From: an uncultured Eubacteriales bacterium
GTDB taxonomy: Bacteria > Bacillota > Clostridia > Oscillospirales > Acutalibacteraceae
DNA length: 64,000 bases
NCBI GenBank assembly: GCA_934541115.1
Contig: CAKTDF010000003.1
Coordinates: 53,763-117,762 of the forward strand
Direction: 5' to 3'
Shown: in pieces, positions 33,432 to 43,609 of the stretch
Layout: each line of letters starts with the position of its first letter
How positions within the stretch are numbered: the stretch's first letter is position 1
Notes under the pieces: generated by a model
The model's database searches: none
What the model was told of the DNA's origin: nothing
The model's input: only the letters and a program-made list of their open reading frames with translations
Program-made: the position numbers and the translations under genes

Positions 33432-35648
33432 ATGTTTACAGTTATAATTGCTGAAAAAAGCATATTAGAGCTTTTTGATGAGTTTGATATGTTCCTCGAT
33501 CCTTTGCTTGACAGGAAAAAGGTTGGTTTTTGCGAATGGAACCGGGAGGGCAGCACTCTTGAAGAAATGCTGCCCGATATCTACCGGCTAACCGAATTTT
33601 GCAGCGAATGGCACGCAGTAATCGTCAGTACGGACGGTCTCAATAAGGTCAATCCTTTTGACTTTGTTGAAAACAATGAATTGCGCCTTCCGCTCAGAAA
33701 AACCGATTGGTCTGAATTTGAAGAACGGCGCAAACAGCGTCTTGCGTGTTTTTCAAAAGCCGCTCAAAATCCGTTGACAAAGCTGACAAACGCCTTTGCC
33801 AAAGGCACAGTGTATAATTTCACTCCGAATGATGAAACGTTTGAACGCATTATTTCCGGTGAACTCGAGTTTTACAAGTATGTTCTCGGAGTGCAGCTTT
33901 CTTCTGTTGATACGGCTGAAACTGCGCAGAGACTCAGAAGACTCAGACACCATGCTATTTCCGCAATCATCGGAAACAGTGATGCTTCACAGGTTATTGA
34001 GGCAGTTTCCGAGTGTGATGTGCAGAAGATACTTTCGCTCATTGAGCCGGAAAAAGTCCTTGACCTTGTTTCATTGATAGGAGAAAATGATCCGCTGTAT
34101 TCAGATCCCGAATATCTTGAATGCTCTGTTGAAAATTTTTACAAGGCAAAGCTGCTCAGAGAAATTTCCGAGAGCTTTTCATTCAAAGATAAGCTTCCGT
34201 CCCGGGTCTTCTGCGTTGCGCCGCGTACTTTTGAACGCGAGGGCTTTGAGCAGGCCACCGCATGGAGCGGAAAGAACGATGAAACGAGATATTCGCTTTT
34301 TTCACAGTGGAACCTTTATCCTGACGTCAACAGATACATTGCCTTTGATATGGCTCCGGAGGACAGCAAACAGTACACTTTTGACAAGCTGAGATTTATA
34401 GGCTTTTTGCTGCTGCTTGCCCAAAACGGGGCGCCCGCCGGTGCAGTTTCGCCGGCACGCCTTTATAGGGCGGATACGGTTTTCAACCCTGAGTCAATAG
34501 AAAGGGTTTGCAGCTCATATCTTGCAAGACTCAAGGCAACCGGTCTTGAAATCAACAGGCAGGCAGCCGAACTGCAAAGAAAAGAGATTCCGCCGCTTGA
34601 TTACGAAACAGCCCGCGAGGTTTTTGAAAAGGAAGCGACGGTCAGCATTGACGTGCAGGAATACAGCAGAAAAGACCTTTTTGCAAAGTGGAAAAAGCTC
34701 GGGCTTTCAAGGGATTGTCCCTCTGATGAAATGTCGGGCTGGAAAGAACAATATCACTCAATTCAAAAGCGGTTCACAAGATATCTGAGAGAACCGCGGC
34801 GTGCCGTGAAATCTGCCGTAAACGGAGATTTCCGCACCAAAAACCGCATTGACGATGAGAGAGCCTGTGTGCTGAATGAAAACCAGCTTGAGGACGTTGA
34901 GTATAAGCTCCTTGAAGAGGAGGAGAAGATGGTTTCAACGCACACAACGACACTCTTCAATGCAAAAGGATATAAAGAAGAACTTGACAAAGCCGATGCC
35001 GATATCAGAAACGAAATCGGACGGAGAATGACAAGGAATACCACTCTTGCTGCGGCAGGCATTGCGATTCTGTCATTTATAATCGGCTTTATTCCGCTCA
35101 TAGTCAAAACGATCAATACCGAAAAGTCAAGAGCATTCTCGCTCATTGCAACAGCGGTATCGCTTGCACTGTTCTGTCTTGCAGGTCTTGTTTTCCTTTT
35201 GGTCAAGCGCCGCCGTCTTGTTACTTTGTTCCATAATTTCAACGGTACTATGATAGGCATTTGCCGCAGGATCGAGGATGGAATGAGAAAGTTTTCACAA
35301 TATCTCAGCCATGCCTGCAACGTAATGAGGGAGGCTTCGGTTTTGGCAGCCGGAGAATCTCCGATTGCTCAAAAGCTGAAGGTGCTCAAATATCACAGCA
35401 TTGAGGTCGACAGAAAAATCTCTGCGGCGGCGGTTCTGTTTTCAAAATACGTTGACTGCAAAAATGTAGATTTCAGAGACGCTGAACCGTATAACTATGA
35501 TTTTTCGGTTATGAAAAAGTATAAGTATGAAATGCCGGGAATTGAAAAGACCGTTTCGATCGAATATATGCAGCCCGGCAACAAAATTACGGTGAACGCT
35601 GATTACATTGAGGCTGTCACCTTGACGAGGGAGGAATTGTATGACTGA
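33432..35648 (+). CDS. Large protein with two C-terminal membrane segments, unknown function
   Basis: A 738-aa protein I cannot assign to a family. The first 530 residues are soluble and mainly helical, with a strongly charged, coiled-coil-like part from about 360 to 530. Two membrane helices follow (about residues 538-558 and 568-592), then a cytoplasmic tail of about 140 residues. The hairpin topology would hold both the long N-terminal part and the tail in the cytoplasm, a suitable adaptor between the tubulin-like protein and the membrane (inference). It follows the tubulin-like gene by 35 bp and overlaps the next gene by 8 bp, so coupled translation is likely. Confidence 0.7.
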   Translation: MFTVIIAEKSILELFDEFDMFLDPLLDRKKVGFCEWNREGSTLEEMLPDIYRLTEFCSEWHAVIVSTDGLNKVNPFDFVENNELRLPLRKTDWSEFEERRKQRLACFSKAAQNPLTKLTNAFAKGTVYNFTPNDETFERIISGELEFYKYVLGVQLSSVDTAETAQRLRRLRHHAISAIIGNSDASQVIEAVSECDVQKILSLIEPEKVLDLVSLIGENDPLYSDPEYLECSVENFYKAKLLREISESFSFKDKLPSRVFCVAPRTFEREGFEQATAWSGKNDETRYSLFSQWNLYPDVNRYIAFDMAPEDSKQYTFDKLRFIGFLLLLAQNGAPAGAVSPARLYRADTVFNPESIERVCSSYLARLKATGLEINRQAAELQRKEIPPLDYETAREVFEKEATVSIDVQEYSRKDLFAKWKKLGLSRDCPSDEMSGWKEQYHSIQKRFTRYLREPRRAVKSAVNGDFRTKNRIDDERACVLNENQLEDVEYKLLEEEEKMVSTHTTTLFNAKGYKEELDKADADIRNEIGRRMTRNTTLAAAGIAILSFIIGFIPLIVKTINTEKSRAFSLIATAVSLALFCLAGLVFLLVKRRRLVTLFHNFNGTMIGICRRIEDGMRKFSQYLSHACNVMREASVLAAGESPIAQKLKVLKYHSIEVDRKISAAAVLFSKYVDCKNVDFRDAEPYNYDFSVMKKYKYEMPGIEKTVSIEYMQPGNKITVNADYIEAVTLTREELYD

Positions 35649-38600
35649 GAATGTTATTTTCATACTCAAAATGTGCGGTGCAACCCTCCCGTTTATTTTC
35701 CTTTGCTTTTTTAACAACAAAATGAACCTGCCAAAGCCGGACAGGAGCAAGCAATTCCTCATGCCTGTTCTTGCCGTCCTCAGCGTTCTTTTTGCTATGA
35801 TTGAGGCAGACAGAATCAATGATTGGCTGATGCAGCTGATTGAAAACATTCCGAAATGGATAACGGCTCTCGGGGAACTGGAATGGATGCCGGACGCGTT
35901 GAGCAACTTTTTCATCAATGCGGGCAATTCCGTGGCGCAGTTCTTTGACTCGCTCAATTTGAATTTTTGGATTTTCTTTATTTCAAACGTAGTCATTTTT
36001 CTTGTCTACCTTACTCTCAAAGGAATCTTTGTTCGTATTCTTTCAAAGGCAATCAAACAGGACAGCCCTTTCCACGCCGCTGTTTCCGGCAATTTTTACG
36101 AGTTCTTTGCCGAAAGAAACAAGTGGTGTCTAAAAGAAAACTGCTTTTATCTCAGACAGTTTTTCCGCCTCTTTTATTGGACGGCGGCAGCGATCGCGTC
36201 TGTGCTTGTGATTGTTTGTGCAAAGTTTTATGATTCGGGACTTATGACGGCAATGTTTTATCCGGTCTATGTCATCCTTATCGTAGGCGAACTGTATTTT
36301 TATCTTGACGGACTGACAAAAAAGGAATTTGCCGGCAATGTTCTCGGAGAAGACGAGGAGGCGTATCGCACCGTCAACTACTCGCTTCTGCGTAAGTTTT
36401 TGCGTTCGATTTTCGGCGACAAACTCCTTTCGGAAAACACCGGTATCAATAACGCTCTTCTCAGCACAACGACAACAGATGAAATTATCCGCGAGCTTGA
36501 AAAGAGCGAGGATCAGAAGATCGTTACATTTGCTGCGTATATTGCCTCGCTCAATAGGAGCGGATTCAGAATTGATCACAACTATCTTTATTCCGCACTG
36601 GATTTGCTTGACGGAAAGAGTATTCTCTTTAACAATCCGTTTTATAATGATTTGATACCGTATGCGTTTTATCCGATGAACAGGGTGCTGCTGAACAGAA
36701 AAAAAGCGCTCATTATTCTCGGACGCCATGCAGTTGAGGACGATATTCTCAAGTGGGTTGAGGAAGGCGTTGAACAGGTGACTAACCTGCCTTTCATGTG
36801 GCGAACGGGCATTCTTGACAGCAGCGAGCAGGAGCTTGATATCGGAATCATAACGCGTTCGGCTGTGCTTGATATCGGGCTGCACAATGCAAACCGGGAG
36901 TTTCTCGAAAATGTTGGGTTCTGCATAATTCTTGAGCCGTCAAAGCTGCTTTCAACGGCACAGATAGGTCTCAATCTCATAGCGAAAAAGTGTATGGACG
37001 AAAACGGTAATACGCCGGTTTACTGCCTGTGCGACAAAAACTGTGACGGACTTGTTGATGCAATGTCTCATGTGCTCATGACGGCGCTCACAGAGGTCTC
37101 TGCAACAGGCAAGCACACCGGAACGGTTTCCGATATGTGCTGGGAGGCAGACAGTGAGTATCTGCACCACAGAATCGTTCCCAACATTTCACGCTATCTC
37201 GGCATCGGAACAGAGCTCTCGTTTGCCGCTTTAAAAAATCAGGTTGCAAAAACAATATGGTATGGCGGCGACGCATTTCCTGTTACGGATATGCGCTGGA
37301 TAGACAAGCAGTATTACTATGATCTTATGGGATATGCAAGTCTGCCCACAACGCAGGATGCAATGGACGAATTCTTTGAGACTACGCCGAACTTCTGGAG
37401 TGCAAAGATTGAAAAGAACAGTTACATGACAGTTGAAGATGAAAGCTTCAATATGTTTGAAACGCTCAGAGATTTTTCAACCAGAACAACAGAGCAGGGC
37501 TTTGTCAACGTGATTTCGTCTCAGTACCTTTTAAAAGACTACATGGCGGCAAATGCGTCGATTTTTGAAACTGATGCAAAGGCAATTCCTTTCATCGTTT
37601 CAGATTATGTAAGAAGCAACCGTAACACGGTTTTGCGTCTTATTCTCATGATGAGCACATATCCTGTGAGCGGAAGAATTCTTGAAAAAGAACTGTCGCT
37701 TATAGGAATAAAGACGGTTAATCTTGAAAAGCAGCTTTGGTATGAAATCTATAACTGCTATTCAAGCACTGAAAACATTCTTGAGCTGCCCGATTCTTAT
37801 TGGAGCGGAGTTGAGGCTGCTTTTCTCAGAACAATACCTGTGGGAGATAAAGAGCTTTCTCATGAAATTATCCGTAAAAAGGAAGAATACGATTCTAAAA
37901 ACGGGAAAATCGAGGAGCGTTACTTTATCAATGATCCCGACTTCCTCTCGGGTTATGTTGCGCAGCTGCGCTCCGCGGGCTATGTGTGCGAGGACGAAAG
38001 AGGCGAAAAGCATTATCTCGGTTCGGAGCTCAGCGGTCATATCTATCAGAAATATCTGCCCGGTCAGTTCTTTACCTTTGGCGGAAAGTATTACGAAATG
38101 CAATATATTACCGCAGGAGGAAATGTCCTTGTTCGCAGAGCGGCAGATCACATCACCGGTCGTCCGTCATACAGACAGATTCGTGAATATACTATTCATT
38201 CTGTTAAGCCGGATGAAAGAATCGGCGCATGCAGACTTATAGGCGGAATGAGGCTGACAAGGGAATTTGCCGACATCAGTGTAAAAACACCGGGATATTA
38301 CCGTATGAGCAGCTACAACGATTTTGCTACGGCAAAAAAAGTTCTGTTTGAGGGCGAAAAAAGCGGCATTCCCGAGCGTGTTTATCATAACAAAGAAATT
38401 CTCTGCATTGAGTTCCCGGAGAAAAGCAACGCCTTTTCGGATAACGTCCGCTGCACAGTAACCGTTCTTCTTAATGAGGTGTTCAGAACTGTTTTCGCCG
38501 AGAATCAGGCATACATTTGTGCTGTAACGGATAGCAGCTGCCTTGATTCATCGGATGATACGGGACCGTTTACATACTCTCTGTGCTCAGACGGAGCGCA

Positions 38601-41499
38601 GCTTAAAAAGAACGCTGTTTATATTATTGAAGACAGTCAGCTTGACCTCGGTTTGACGGTTGCTTTTGAGAGGAACCTTCAAAGAATTTTCGGAATCATA
38701 TATGATTACATCGAGTGGCACACAGATGAGCTTGAATTTAGTCTTGATCCTCCGCCGGAACCGGAGCCTAATGTTGAGTTCGGCGAATTTGAGCCGGAGG
38801 AAACCGGACTTAAGGGTCTGATCTCCAGAATTAAAGAGAGACTTTCAAAGCTGTTCGGCAAGAGGAAGAAAAAAGGAAAAGACGGTTCAACCGACGAACC
38901 GGAAAATGACGATTCCGAAACCGATTCAACCGACGAACCGGAAACCGATTCAACCGACGAACCGGAAAACGAAGAACCGGAAACCGATTCAACCGACGAA
39001 CCGGAAAGCGACGAACCCGAAACCGATTCAACCGACGAACCGGAAAGCGACGAACCCGAAACCGATTCAACCGACGAACCGGAAAGCGACGAACCCGAAA
39101 CCGATTCAACCGACGAACCGGAAAACGAAGAACCGGAAACCGATTCAACCGACGAACCGGAAAACGAAGAACCGGAAACCGATTCAACCGACGAGCCGGA
39201 AAATAACGAACCGGAAACCGATTCAACCGATGACCCGAAAAATGATGTGTCCGATTCAACTGACAGTGAGCCTCAAGGTGATATATCCGAGGAAAGCCCG
39301 GACAAAAACGGTGACGAAAAAGTTTTAGAGGATAAGCCGGACAGACATCTTTGTCCTCCGCCGGAATCCGATGACGAAGAGCCTGCAGATCTTGAAGAAA
39401 GTCTCAGAAGCGGATACAGTATTGAAAGATTGCCTTATCATAAGCGCTATTACACTCTCTACGGTCGCAAATGCGAGTATCCGTTTATGGACATTTCCGG
39501 AACATATGCGTATCTCTCTGCTCTTGAACTTGAAAATGATTCTCTCAGACAGGCACGCGAGGGCAGGCGAATTGCAGAAATTGTTGAGGCAACCTTTAAA
39601 CCCGGAAAGCCCGATTCACGCTACTGTGATTTCTGCGGAACGGAAATCTACGGTGTTGAATATGAAACCCTTTCCGATGGGCGCGACAGGTGCATTCATT
39701 GCTCCAGAACAGCGATTAAAACAGAGGAGGAATTCCGTAGGATTTTTGAAGAAGTCAGACGAAACATGGAGTCTTTCTTTGGAATCCGCATCAATGCCGG
39801 CGTCCGCGTAGAAATGGTCAATTCAAAAACGCTGCATAAGCGGCTCGGCAAGGCATTTATTCCGACTCCCGGTTTTGACGGTCGCGTTCTCGGTGTTGCC
39901 ATCAGCGATAAGTACGGTTACACCCTGCTCGTTGAAAACGGTTCACCGCGTATGATGTCCATGCTGACTATGGCTCATGAGCTGACGCATATTTGGCAGT
40001 ATCTCAACTGGAACGATAAGCATATACGTAAAAAGTACGGAAGAAAGCTTCGCCTTGAAATTTATGAGGGCATGGCAAAGTGGGCTGAGATCCAGTATGC
40101 TTATCTGATAAATGAACCCGCAACCGCAAAGCGCGAGGAGATTCTGACCATGATGAGGAATGACGAGTACGGTCATGGCTTTATTCGTTACAGGGCAAAC
40201 TATCCGTTCTCAACCGGAACGGTTGTTACAAAGCGTACTCCGTTCATGAATACCGAAACGCCGCTTGAAATGCAATACTGCGGAAAAATAAACGTTATTC
40301 CTCCGTCAATCGGCGTAAATCCGGGTGATGTTGAAAATGCCGGAGCTGCCTGCGAAAGACGACCGCGCAAACGTAAAAAACCGGTTGTTCCCGATCCGCA
40401 GGAGACTGCAAAGGGAATAATAGAGCGTGACGTTTCAAACGCCGGAAAGTATGCATACAGTCTTCTGACCGAAGATGAGCGGGTTCTTTATGATGCCGTT
40501 CTTGAAGCGATCAGAAACTTCGTTCCGGAGATTTCTCCTCTTCCGGTTGCAAGTAAGTCCGACAGCATGGGAAAAGTTGTTGAATACGTCAGACGAGACC
40601 ATGCAGAGATTTTCTGGTTTACCTATGGTGCGAGGTGGTATTCCGATGCCTCGGACAATGTTTCGAGAATTACCTTTGAATACTGCATGACACCGGAGGA
40701 ACGCGACAGGCGTCAGACGGAAATAGAAAAGGCGGTTGAACCGTTTTTGAGCAAAATAAACGATTCAATGAGTGACTATGAGGTCGTTCTGAAACTTTAT
40801 GAAAATATGATTGCGCTGGTTGACTATGATACCATCGGCCTTGAGGAGCAGAAAAAGATAGATCTCACTCCGACAATTCCTGACGATCTTCGTTCGGTAT
40901 ACGGTGTGTTTGTGAACAAAAAGTCTGTCTGCGCCGGTTATGCAAAGGCTTTTCAGCTTTTGCTCAATCTTTGTGGAATTGGGTCCGTCTATGTTTGCAG
41001 CGCTACTCATGCATGGAATATTGTTAAGCTTGAGGGCGACTGGTATCACTTTGACGTTACATGGGGCGATGGCTCCAACACCAAAAAGGAAGACAGCAAC
41101 CCCAACAGGCTGTCATATGATTATTTCTGCATGACTACAGAAGAGGTGCTGCGCCTTCCCTCACACATTCCGGAAAATGACTTCCCGATACCTGAATGTA
41201 CCGCAACAGGCTGCAACTATTATCGCCGCAACGGACTTTTCTTTGAAACGTTTGATTATGAACGCATACGTGCCGTTGTCTGCAAGTATGCAGAAATCGG
41301 AAAAACGGTCATATCTCTGAAGTTCACCACGCAGGATCTTTTAATAACCGCAGAGAGAGAGCTTGTTTCCGGCGGAAAGTTCATAGAAGCTATTCAGTAC
41401 GCCAACCTTGAAAACAGGCAAAGGGCTGATATGAGTTATTCCTATTCACGTTGCGAAGAATTAAACTCATTGACGTTTTATATTAAGATGATCTCTTAG
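35641..41499 (+). CDS. Giant membrane protein with DA1-like zinc peptidase and transglutaminase-like domains
   Basis: A 1952-aa protein. About five membrane helices occupy residues 4-222. Residues 250-900 are soluble and unassigned; parts resemble an SF2 helicase fold without Walker motifs (LEPS at 431-434 where DExx would lie). Residues 1083-1200 are an acidic repeat linker. C1329/C1332 and C1351/C1354 form a LIM-like zinc ribbon, followed by a DA1-like metallopeptidase with H1446-E-L-T-H1450 and a downstream E1476. Residues 1690-1830 are a transglutaminase-like domain with C1764, H1790 and D1805 as a complete Cys-His-Asp triad. Two different protein-cleaving or cross-linking domains at the end of a membrane protein point to protein processing at the membrane. 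GAGGAATTGT precedes the ATG. Confidence 0.8.
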   Translation: MTENVIFILKMCGATLPFIFLCFFNNKMNLPKPDRSKQFLMPVLAVLSVLFAMIEADRINDWLMQLIENIPKWITALGELEWMPDALSNFFINAGNSVAQFFDSLNLNFWIFFISNVVIFLVYLTLKGIFVRILSKAIKQDSPFHAAVSGNFYEFFAERNKWCLKENCFYLRQFFRLFYWTAAAIASVLVIVCAKFYDSGLMTAMFYPVYVILIVGELYFYLDGLTKKEFAGNVLGEDEEAYRTVNYSLLRKFLRSIFGDKLLSENTGINNALLSTTTTDEIIRELEKSEDQKIVTFAAYIASLNRSGFRIDHNYLYSALDLLDGKSILFNNPFYNDLIPYAFYPMNRVLLNRKKALIILGRHAVEDDILKWVEEGVEQVTNLPFMWRTGILDSSEQELDIGIITRSAVLDIGLHNANREFLENVGFCIILEPSKLLSTAQIGLNLIAKKCMDENGNTPVYCLCDKNCDGLVDAMSHVLMTALTEVSATGKHTGTVSDMCWEADSEYLHHRIVPNISRYLGIGTELSFAALKNQVAKTIWYGGDAFPVTDMRWIDKQYYYDLMGYASLPTTQDAMDEFFETTPNFWSAKIEKNSYMTVEDESFNMFETLRDFSTRTTEQGFVNVISSQYLLKDYMAANASIFETDAKAIPFIVSDYVRSNRNTVLRLILMMSTYPVSGRILEKELSLIGIKTVNLEKQLWYEIYNCYSSTENILELPDSYWSGVEAAFLRTIPVGDKELSHEIIRKKEEYDSKNGKIEERYFINDPDFLSGYVAQLRSAGYVCEDERGEKHYLGSELSGHIYQKYLPGQFFTFGGKYYEMQYITAGGNVLVRRAADHITGRPSYRQIREYTIHSVKPDERIGACRLIGGMRLTREFADISVKTPGYYRMSSYNDFATAKKVLFEGEKSGIPERVYHNKEILCIEFPEKSNAFSDNVRCTVTVLLNEVFRTVFAENQAYICAVTDSSCLDSSDDTGPFTYSLCSDGAQLKKNAVYIIEDSQLDLGLTVAFERNLQRIFGIIYDYIEWHTDELEFSLDPPPEPEPNVEFGEFEPEETGLKGLISRIKERLSKLFGKRKKKGKDGSTDEPENDDSETDSTDEPETDSTDEPENEEPETDSTDEPESDEPETDSTDEPESDEPETDSTDEPESDEPETDSTDEPENEEPETDSTDEPENEEPETDSTDEPENNEPETDSTDDPKNDVSDSTDSEPQGDISEESPDKNGDEKVLEDKPDRHLCPPPESDDEEPADLEESLRSGYSIERLPYHKRYYTLYGRKCEYPFMDISGTYAYLSALELENDSLRQAREGRRIAEIVEATFKPGKPDSRYCDFCGTEIYGVEYETLSDGRDRCIHCSRTAIKTEEEFRRIFEEVRRNMESFFGIRINAGVRVEMVNSKTLHKRLGKAFIPTPGFDGRVLGVAISDKYGYTLLVENGSPRMMSMLTMAHELTHIWQYLNWNDKHIRKKYGRKLRLEIYEGMAKWAEIQYAYLINEPATAKREEILTMMRNDEYGHGFIRYRANYPFSTGTVVTKRTPFMNTETPLEMQYCGKINVIPPSIGVNPGDVENAGAACERRPRKRKKPVVPDPQETAKGIIERDVSNAGKYAYSLLTEDERVLYDAVLEAIRNFVPEISPLPVASKSDSMGKVVEYVRRDHAEIFWFTYGARWYSDASDNVSRITFEYCMTPEERDRRQTEIEKAVEPFLSKINDSMSDYEVVLKLYENMIALVDYDTIGLEEQKKIDLTPTIPDDLRSVYGVFVNKKSVCAGYAKAFQLLLNLCGIGSVYVCSATHAWNIVKLEGDWYHFDVTWGDGSNTKKEDSNPNRLSYDYFCMTTEEVLRLPSHIPENDFPIPECTATGCNYYRRNGLFFETFDYERIRAVVCKYAEIGKTVISLKFTTQDLLITAERELVSGGKFIEAIQYANLENRQRADMSYSYSRCEELNSLTFYIKMIS
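38887..39238 (+). repeat. In-frame tandem repeat encoding an acidic linker
   Basis: Nine imperfect copies of a unit of mostly 39 bp (one copy is short), encoding DSTDEPE(N/S)(E/D)EPET-like peptides inside the giant protein. Neighbouring units are almost identical in DNA, so length probably varies between strains by slippage or recombination. Confidence 0.9.
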
Positions 41500-41513
41500 C
41501 GGTTTTCGGTCAG

Positions 41514-41649
41514 CCGATAAACACAAACCTTAGCGGTATATTTGCGTTTTATCGGTTTGATCATTTTCAGCCTGCCTTGGCTGCGGCAGCAGGATGTCAG
41601 AATATAAGGCTTTTACCGGCACTTTTATGTTGCCGGTAAGAGCTTTATA
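41514..41649 (+). other. Hairpins in the 247-bp gap between the giant gene and the RyR gene
   Basis: CCGATAAAC pairs with GCGTTTTATCGG (41514-41555), followed by GGTTTG. A stronger hairpin at 41603-41649 pairs AAGGCTTTTACCGGC with GCCGGTAAGAGCTTT. Either could reduce read-through into the downstream genes. I found no clear promoter before 41747. Confidence 0.45.
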
Positions 41650-41746
41650 AGGGTTTTTCCTGTCAAAAGGGACCTATAAAGGTGAGAGGTAAAAAATTAT
41701 AAGCCGTTTTTTGCCTTTTGTCTAAATTAAAAGGAGAAGGTATTTT

Positions 41747-43576
41747 ATGATTTGGAAGATATGCTTTGCTGTGTCCGTTGCGATTTTTGCCTTGTCTATT
41801 GTCTTGGCATTTTTTGCCGGAACATCGAAGAAAAGGAGATTTGCCGTTTTTGATTCATCAAGATTGATGTTCATCGGCGTTGTTGTTTCTTCAAGCGTTC
41901 TTTTTGTGCCGATATACAACAGCCTTTTTCATGATGGCGATTGCGGCTTTTTTGAAACGCTGTTGATTTCCGTACATAACATGATAAGATTGTTCGTTGT
42001 TGACGGTGATTATACGTTTATTACGGATAACATTTCTGAAATTGCTAATGAGCCGGGTCTTGCAAGAGCATATACGGTATTCTTCTCGGTTTTATTCCTT
42101 GCTGCTCCCATACTCACATTCAGTTTTGTTCTCTCGTTTTTCAAAAATATCCGTTCTTACAGAAAATTTGTTTTTAACTTTAAAAATGACACCTATATTT
42201 TCTCGGAGCTTAATGAACGCTCAATAGTTTTGGCAGAAAGCATTATTGAAGAAAAAGCAAAAGAAAACAAAAAGTGTTGTATTGTTTTTACCGATGTATT
42301 TGAAGGTGACAACGAAACGAGCTTTGAGCTTTGCGAAAAAGCCCGTGAGCTTGGAGCGGTCTGCTTCAAAAAAGATATAGCCGCAATCAACTTTAACTTC
42401 CACAGTAAAAAAAGCGAACTGTACTTTTTTACAATCGGTGAGGACGAAAGCGAAAATGTCAATCAGGCTCTAAAGCTTACAAAAGCTTACGGTTCAAGGG
42501 AAAAGACCAACCTTTATGTCTTTTCTTCCAATATGAGCGCCGAGCTTATTTTATCTTCTGTTTATGATTTGATTGGCAGCAAACAGTCTGAGTTCAAAAT
42601 GAAAATAAGAAGAATTAATGAAATTCGCTCCCTCATAATTCAAACACTTTTCAAAGACGGCTATGAAAAAATTTTCAAAAGCGCTTATGATGACGGAAAA
42701 ACCAAAAACATTTCGGCAATTGTTATCGGAATGGGCAAGCACGGAACCGAAATGACAAAGGCTCTCTCGTGGCTTTGTCAGATGGACGGTTACCATGCGG
42801 AAATTGACTCCTTTGATATTGACGAAAATGCCGCCGAGCGCTTTAATGCCATGTGCCCGGAGCTTATGGACAGCGAGCATAACGGCAAGTTTGGCGATGA
42901 CGGAGAGGCGCAGTACAGAATAACCGTGCACGCCGGTGTAGATGTTGACACAAAGCACTTTGAGTCTATTACAGAAAATTTACACGCCACATATATCTTG
43001 GTTGCGCTCGGCGATGACGACCTCAATATTGCCGTTGCAGTTAAAATGCGTTCACTGTTTTTGCGCCGCGGTCTAATGCCGGTGATTCAAGCGGTTGTCT
43101 ATAACACGGATAAGTGCCTTGCATTGAAGAAAATAAAAAGCTTTAATGGCAAGGAGTATATGATAGACTTCATAGGAGACATGAAATCATCATATTCGCA
43201 AGAGGTTATAATGCATTCAAAAATAGAAGAAATGGCGCTGCAGCGTCACCTTGTTTATGACAACAGCGAAGAAAGTTTTTGGAATTATGATTATAACTAC
43301 AACTCTTCTGCAGCCTCGGCAGTTCACCACGCGGTGGTGCTTGAATGCAAAATTCCCGAGGCGGATATAGCGCCTGAAAAAAGGTCGAATCAGCAGCTGT
43401 GGGCACTCAGAAAGCAGGAGCACAGGCGTTGGAACGCATACATGCGCTCAATAGGCTATGTGTACGGCGGCTCAATAGATAGAGAAAAGGGTCGAAATGA
43501 TATTGCAAAAATGCATAATTTTCTTGTTCCGTTCGATGAGCTTCCGCTCAAGGAACAGGAAAAGGATGACGTATAA
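41747..43576 (+). CDS. Membrane protein with Rossmann-like NAD-binding region and C-terminal RyR domain
   Basis: A 609-aa protein with membrane helices at about residues 3-23, 38-58 and 106-130, then a cytoplasmic region with TrkA-N/RCK-like Rossmann strands (NDTYIFSELNERS; a second set at SAIVIGMGKHGTEM), and at the end (about residues 545-605) an RyR domain: ALRKQEHRRWNAYMRSIGY and a KMHNFLVPFDEL segment. Prokaryotic RyR domains occur in predicted nucleotide-signalling and conflict systems, often near TIR proteins; here the next gene encodes a TIR protein. It is likely a ligand-gated channel or sensor. AAAGGAGAAGG precedes the ATG. Confidence 0.75.
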   Translation: MIWKICFAVSVAIFALSIVLAFFAGTSKKRRFAVFDSSRLMFIGVVVSSSVLFVPIYNSLFHDGDCGFFETLLISVHNMIRLFVVDGDYTFITDNISEIANEPGLARAYTVFFSVLFLAAPILTFSFVLSFFKNIRSYRKFVFNFKNDTYIFSELNERSIVLAESIIEEKAKENKKCCIVFTDVFEGDNETSFELCEKARELGAVCFKKDIAAINFNFHSKKSELYFFTIGEDESENVNQALKLTKAYGSREKTNLYVFSSNMSAELILSSVYDLIGSKQSEFKMKIRRINEIRSLIIQTLFKDGYEKIFKSAYDDGKTKNISAIVIGMGKHGTEMTKALSWLCQMDGYHAEIDSFDIDENAAERFNAMCPELMDSEHNGKFGDDGEAQYRITVHAGVDVDTKHFESITENLHATYILVALGDDDLNIAVAVKMRSLFLRRGLMPVIQAVVYNTDKCLALKKIKSFNGKEYMIDFIGDMKSSYSQEVIMHSKIEEMALQRHLVYDNSEESFWNYDYNYNSSAASAVHHAVVLECKIPEADIAPEKRSNQQLWALRKQEHRRWNAYMRSIGYVYGGSIDREKGRNDIAKMHNFLVPFDELPLKEQEKDDV

Positions 43577-43609
43577 AACTTAACATATTATTGATAGGGG
43601 GAAACAAAA

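Noticed and set aside
38887..39238. Regular repeats considered as a CRISPR array
   Set aside because: No unique spacers; the units are contiguous and in frame inside a coding sequence.
38831..39328. Arg/Phe-rich and Thr/Lys-rich frames of about 140 codons in both strands
   Set aside because: Artefacts of the in-frame tandem repeat of the giant protein; periodic translations with no independent signals.
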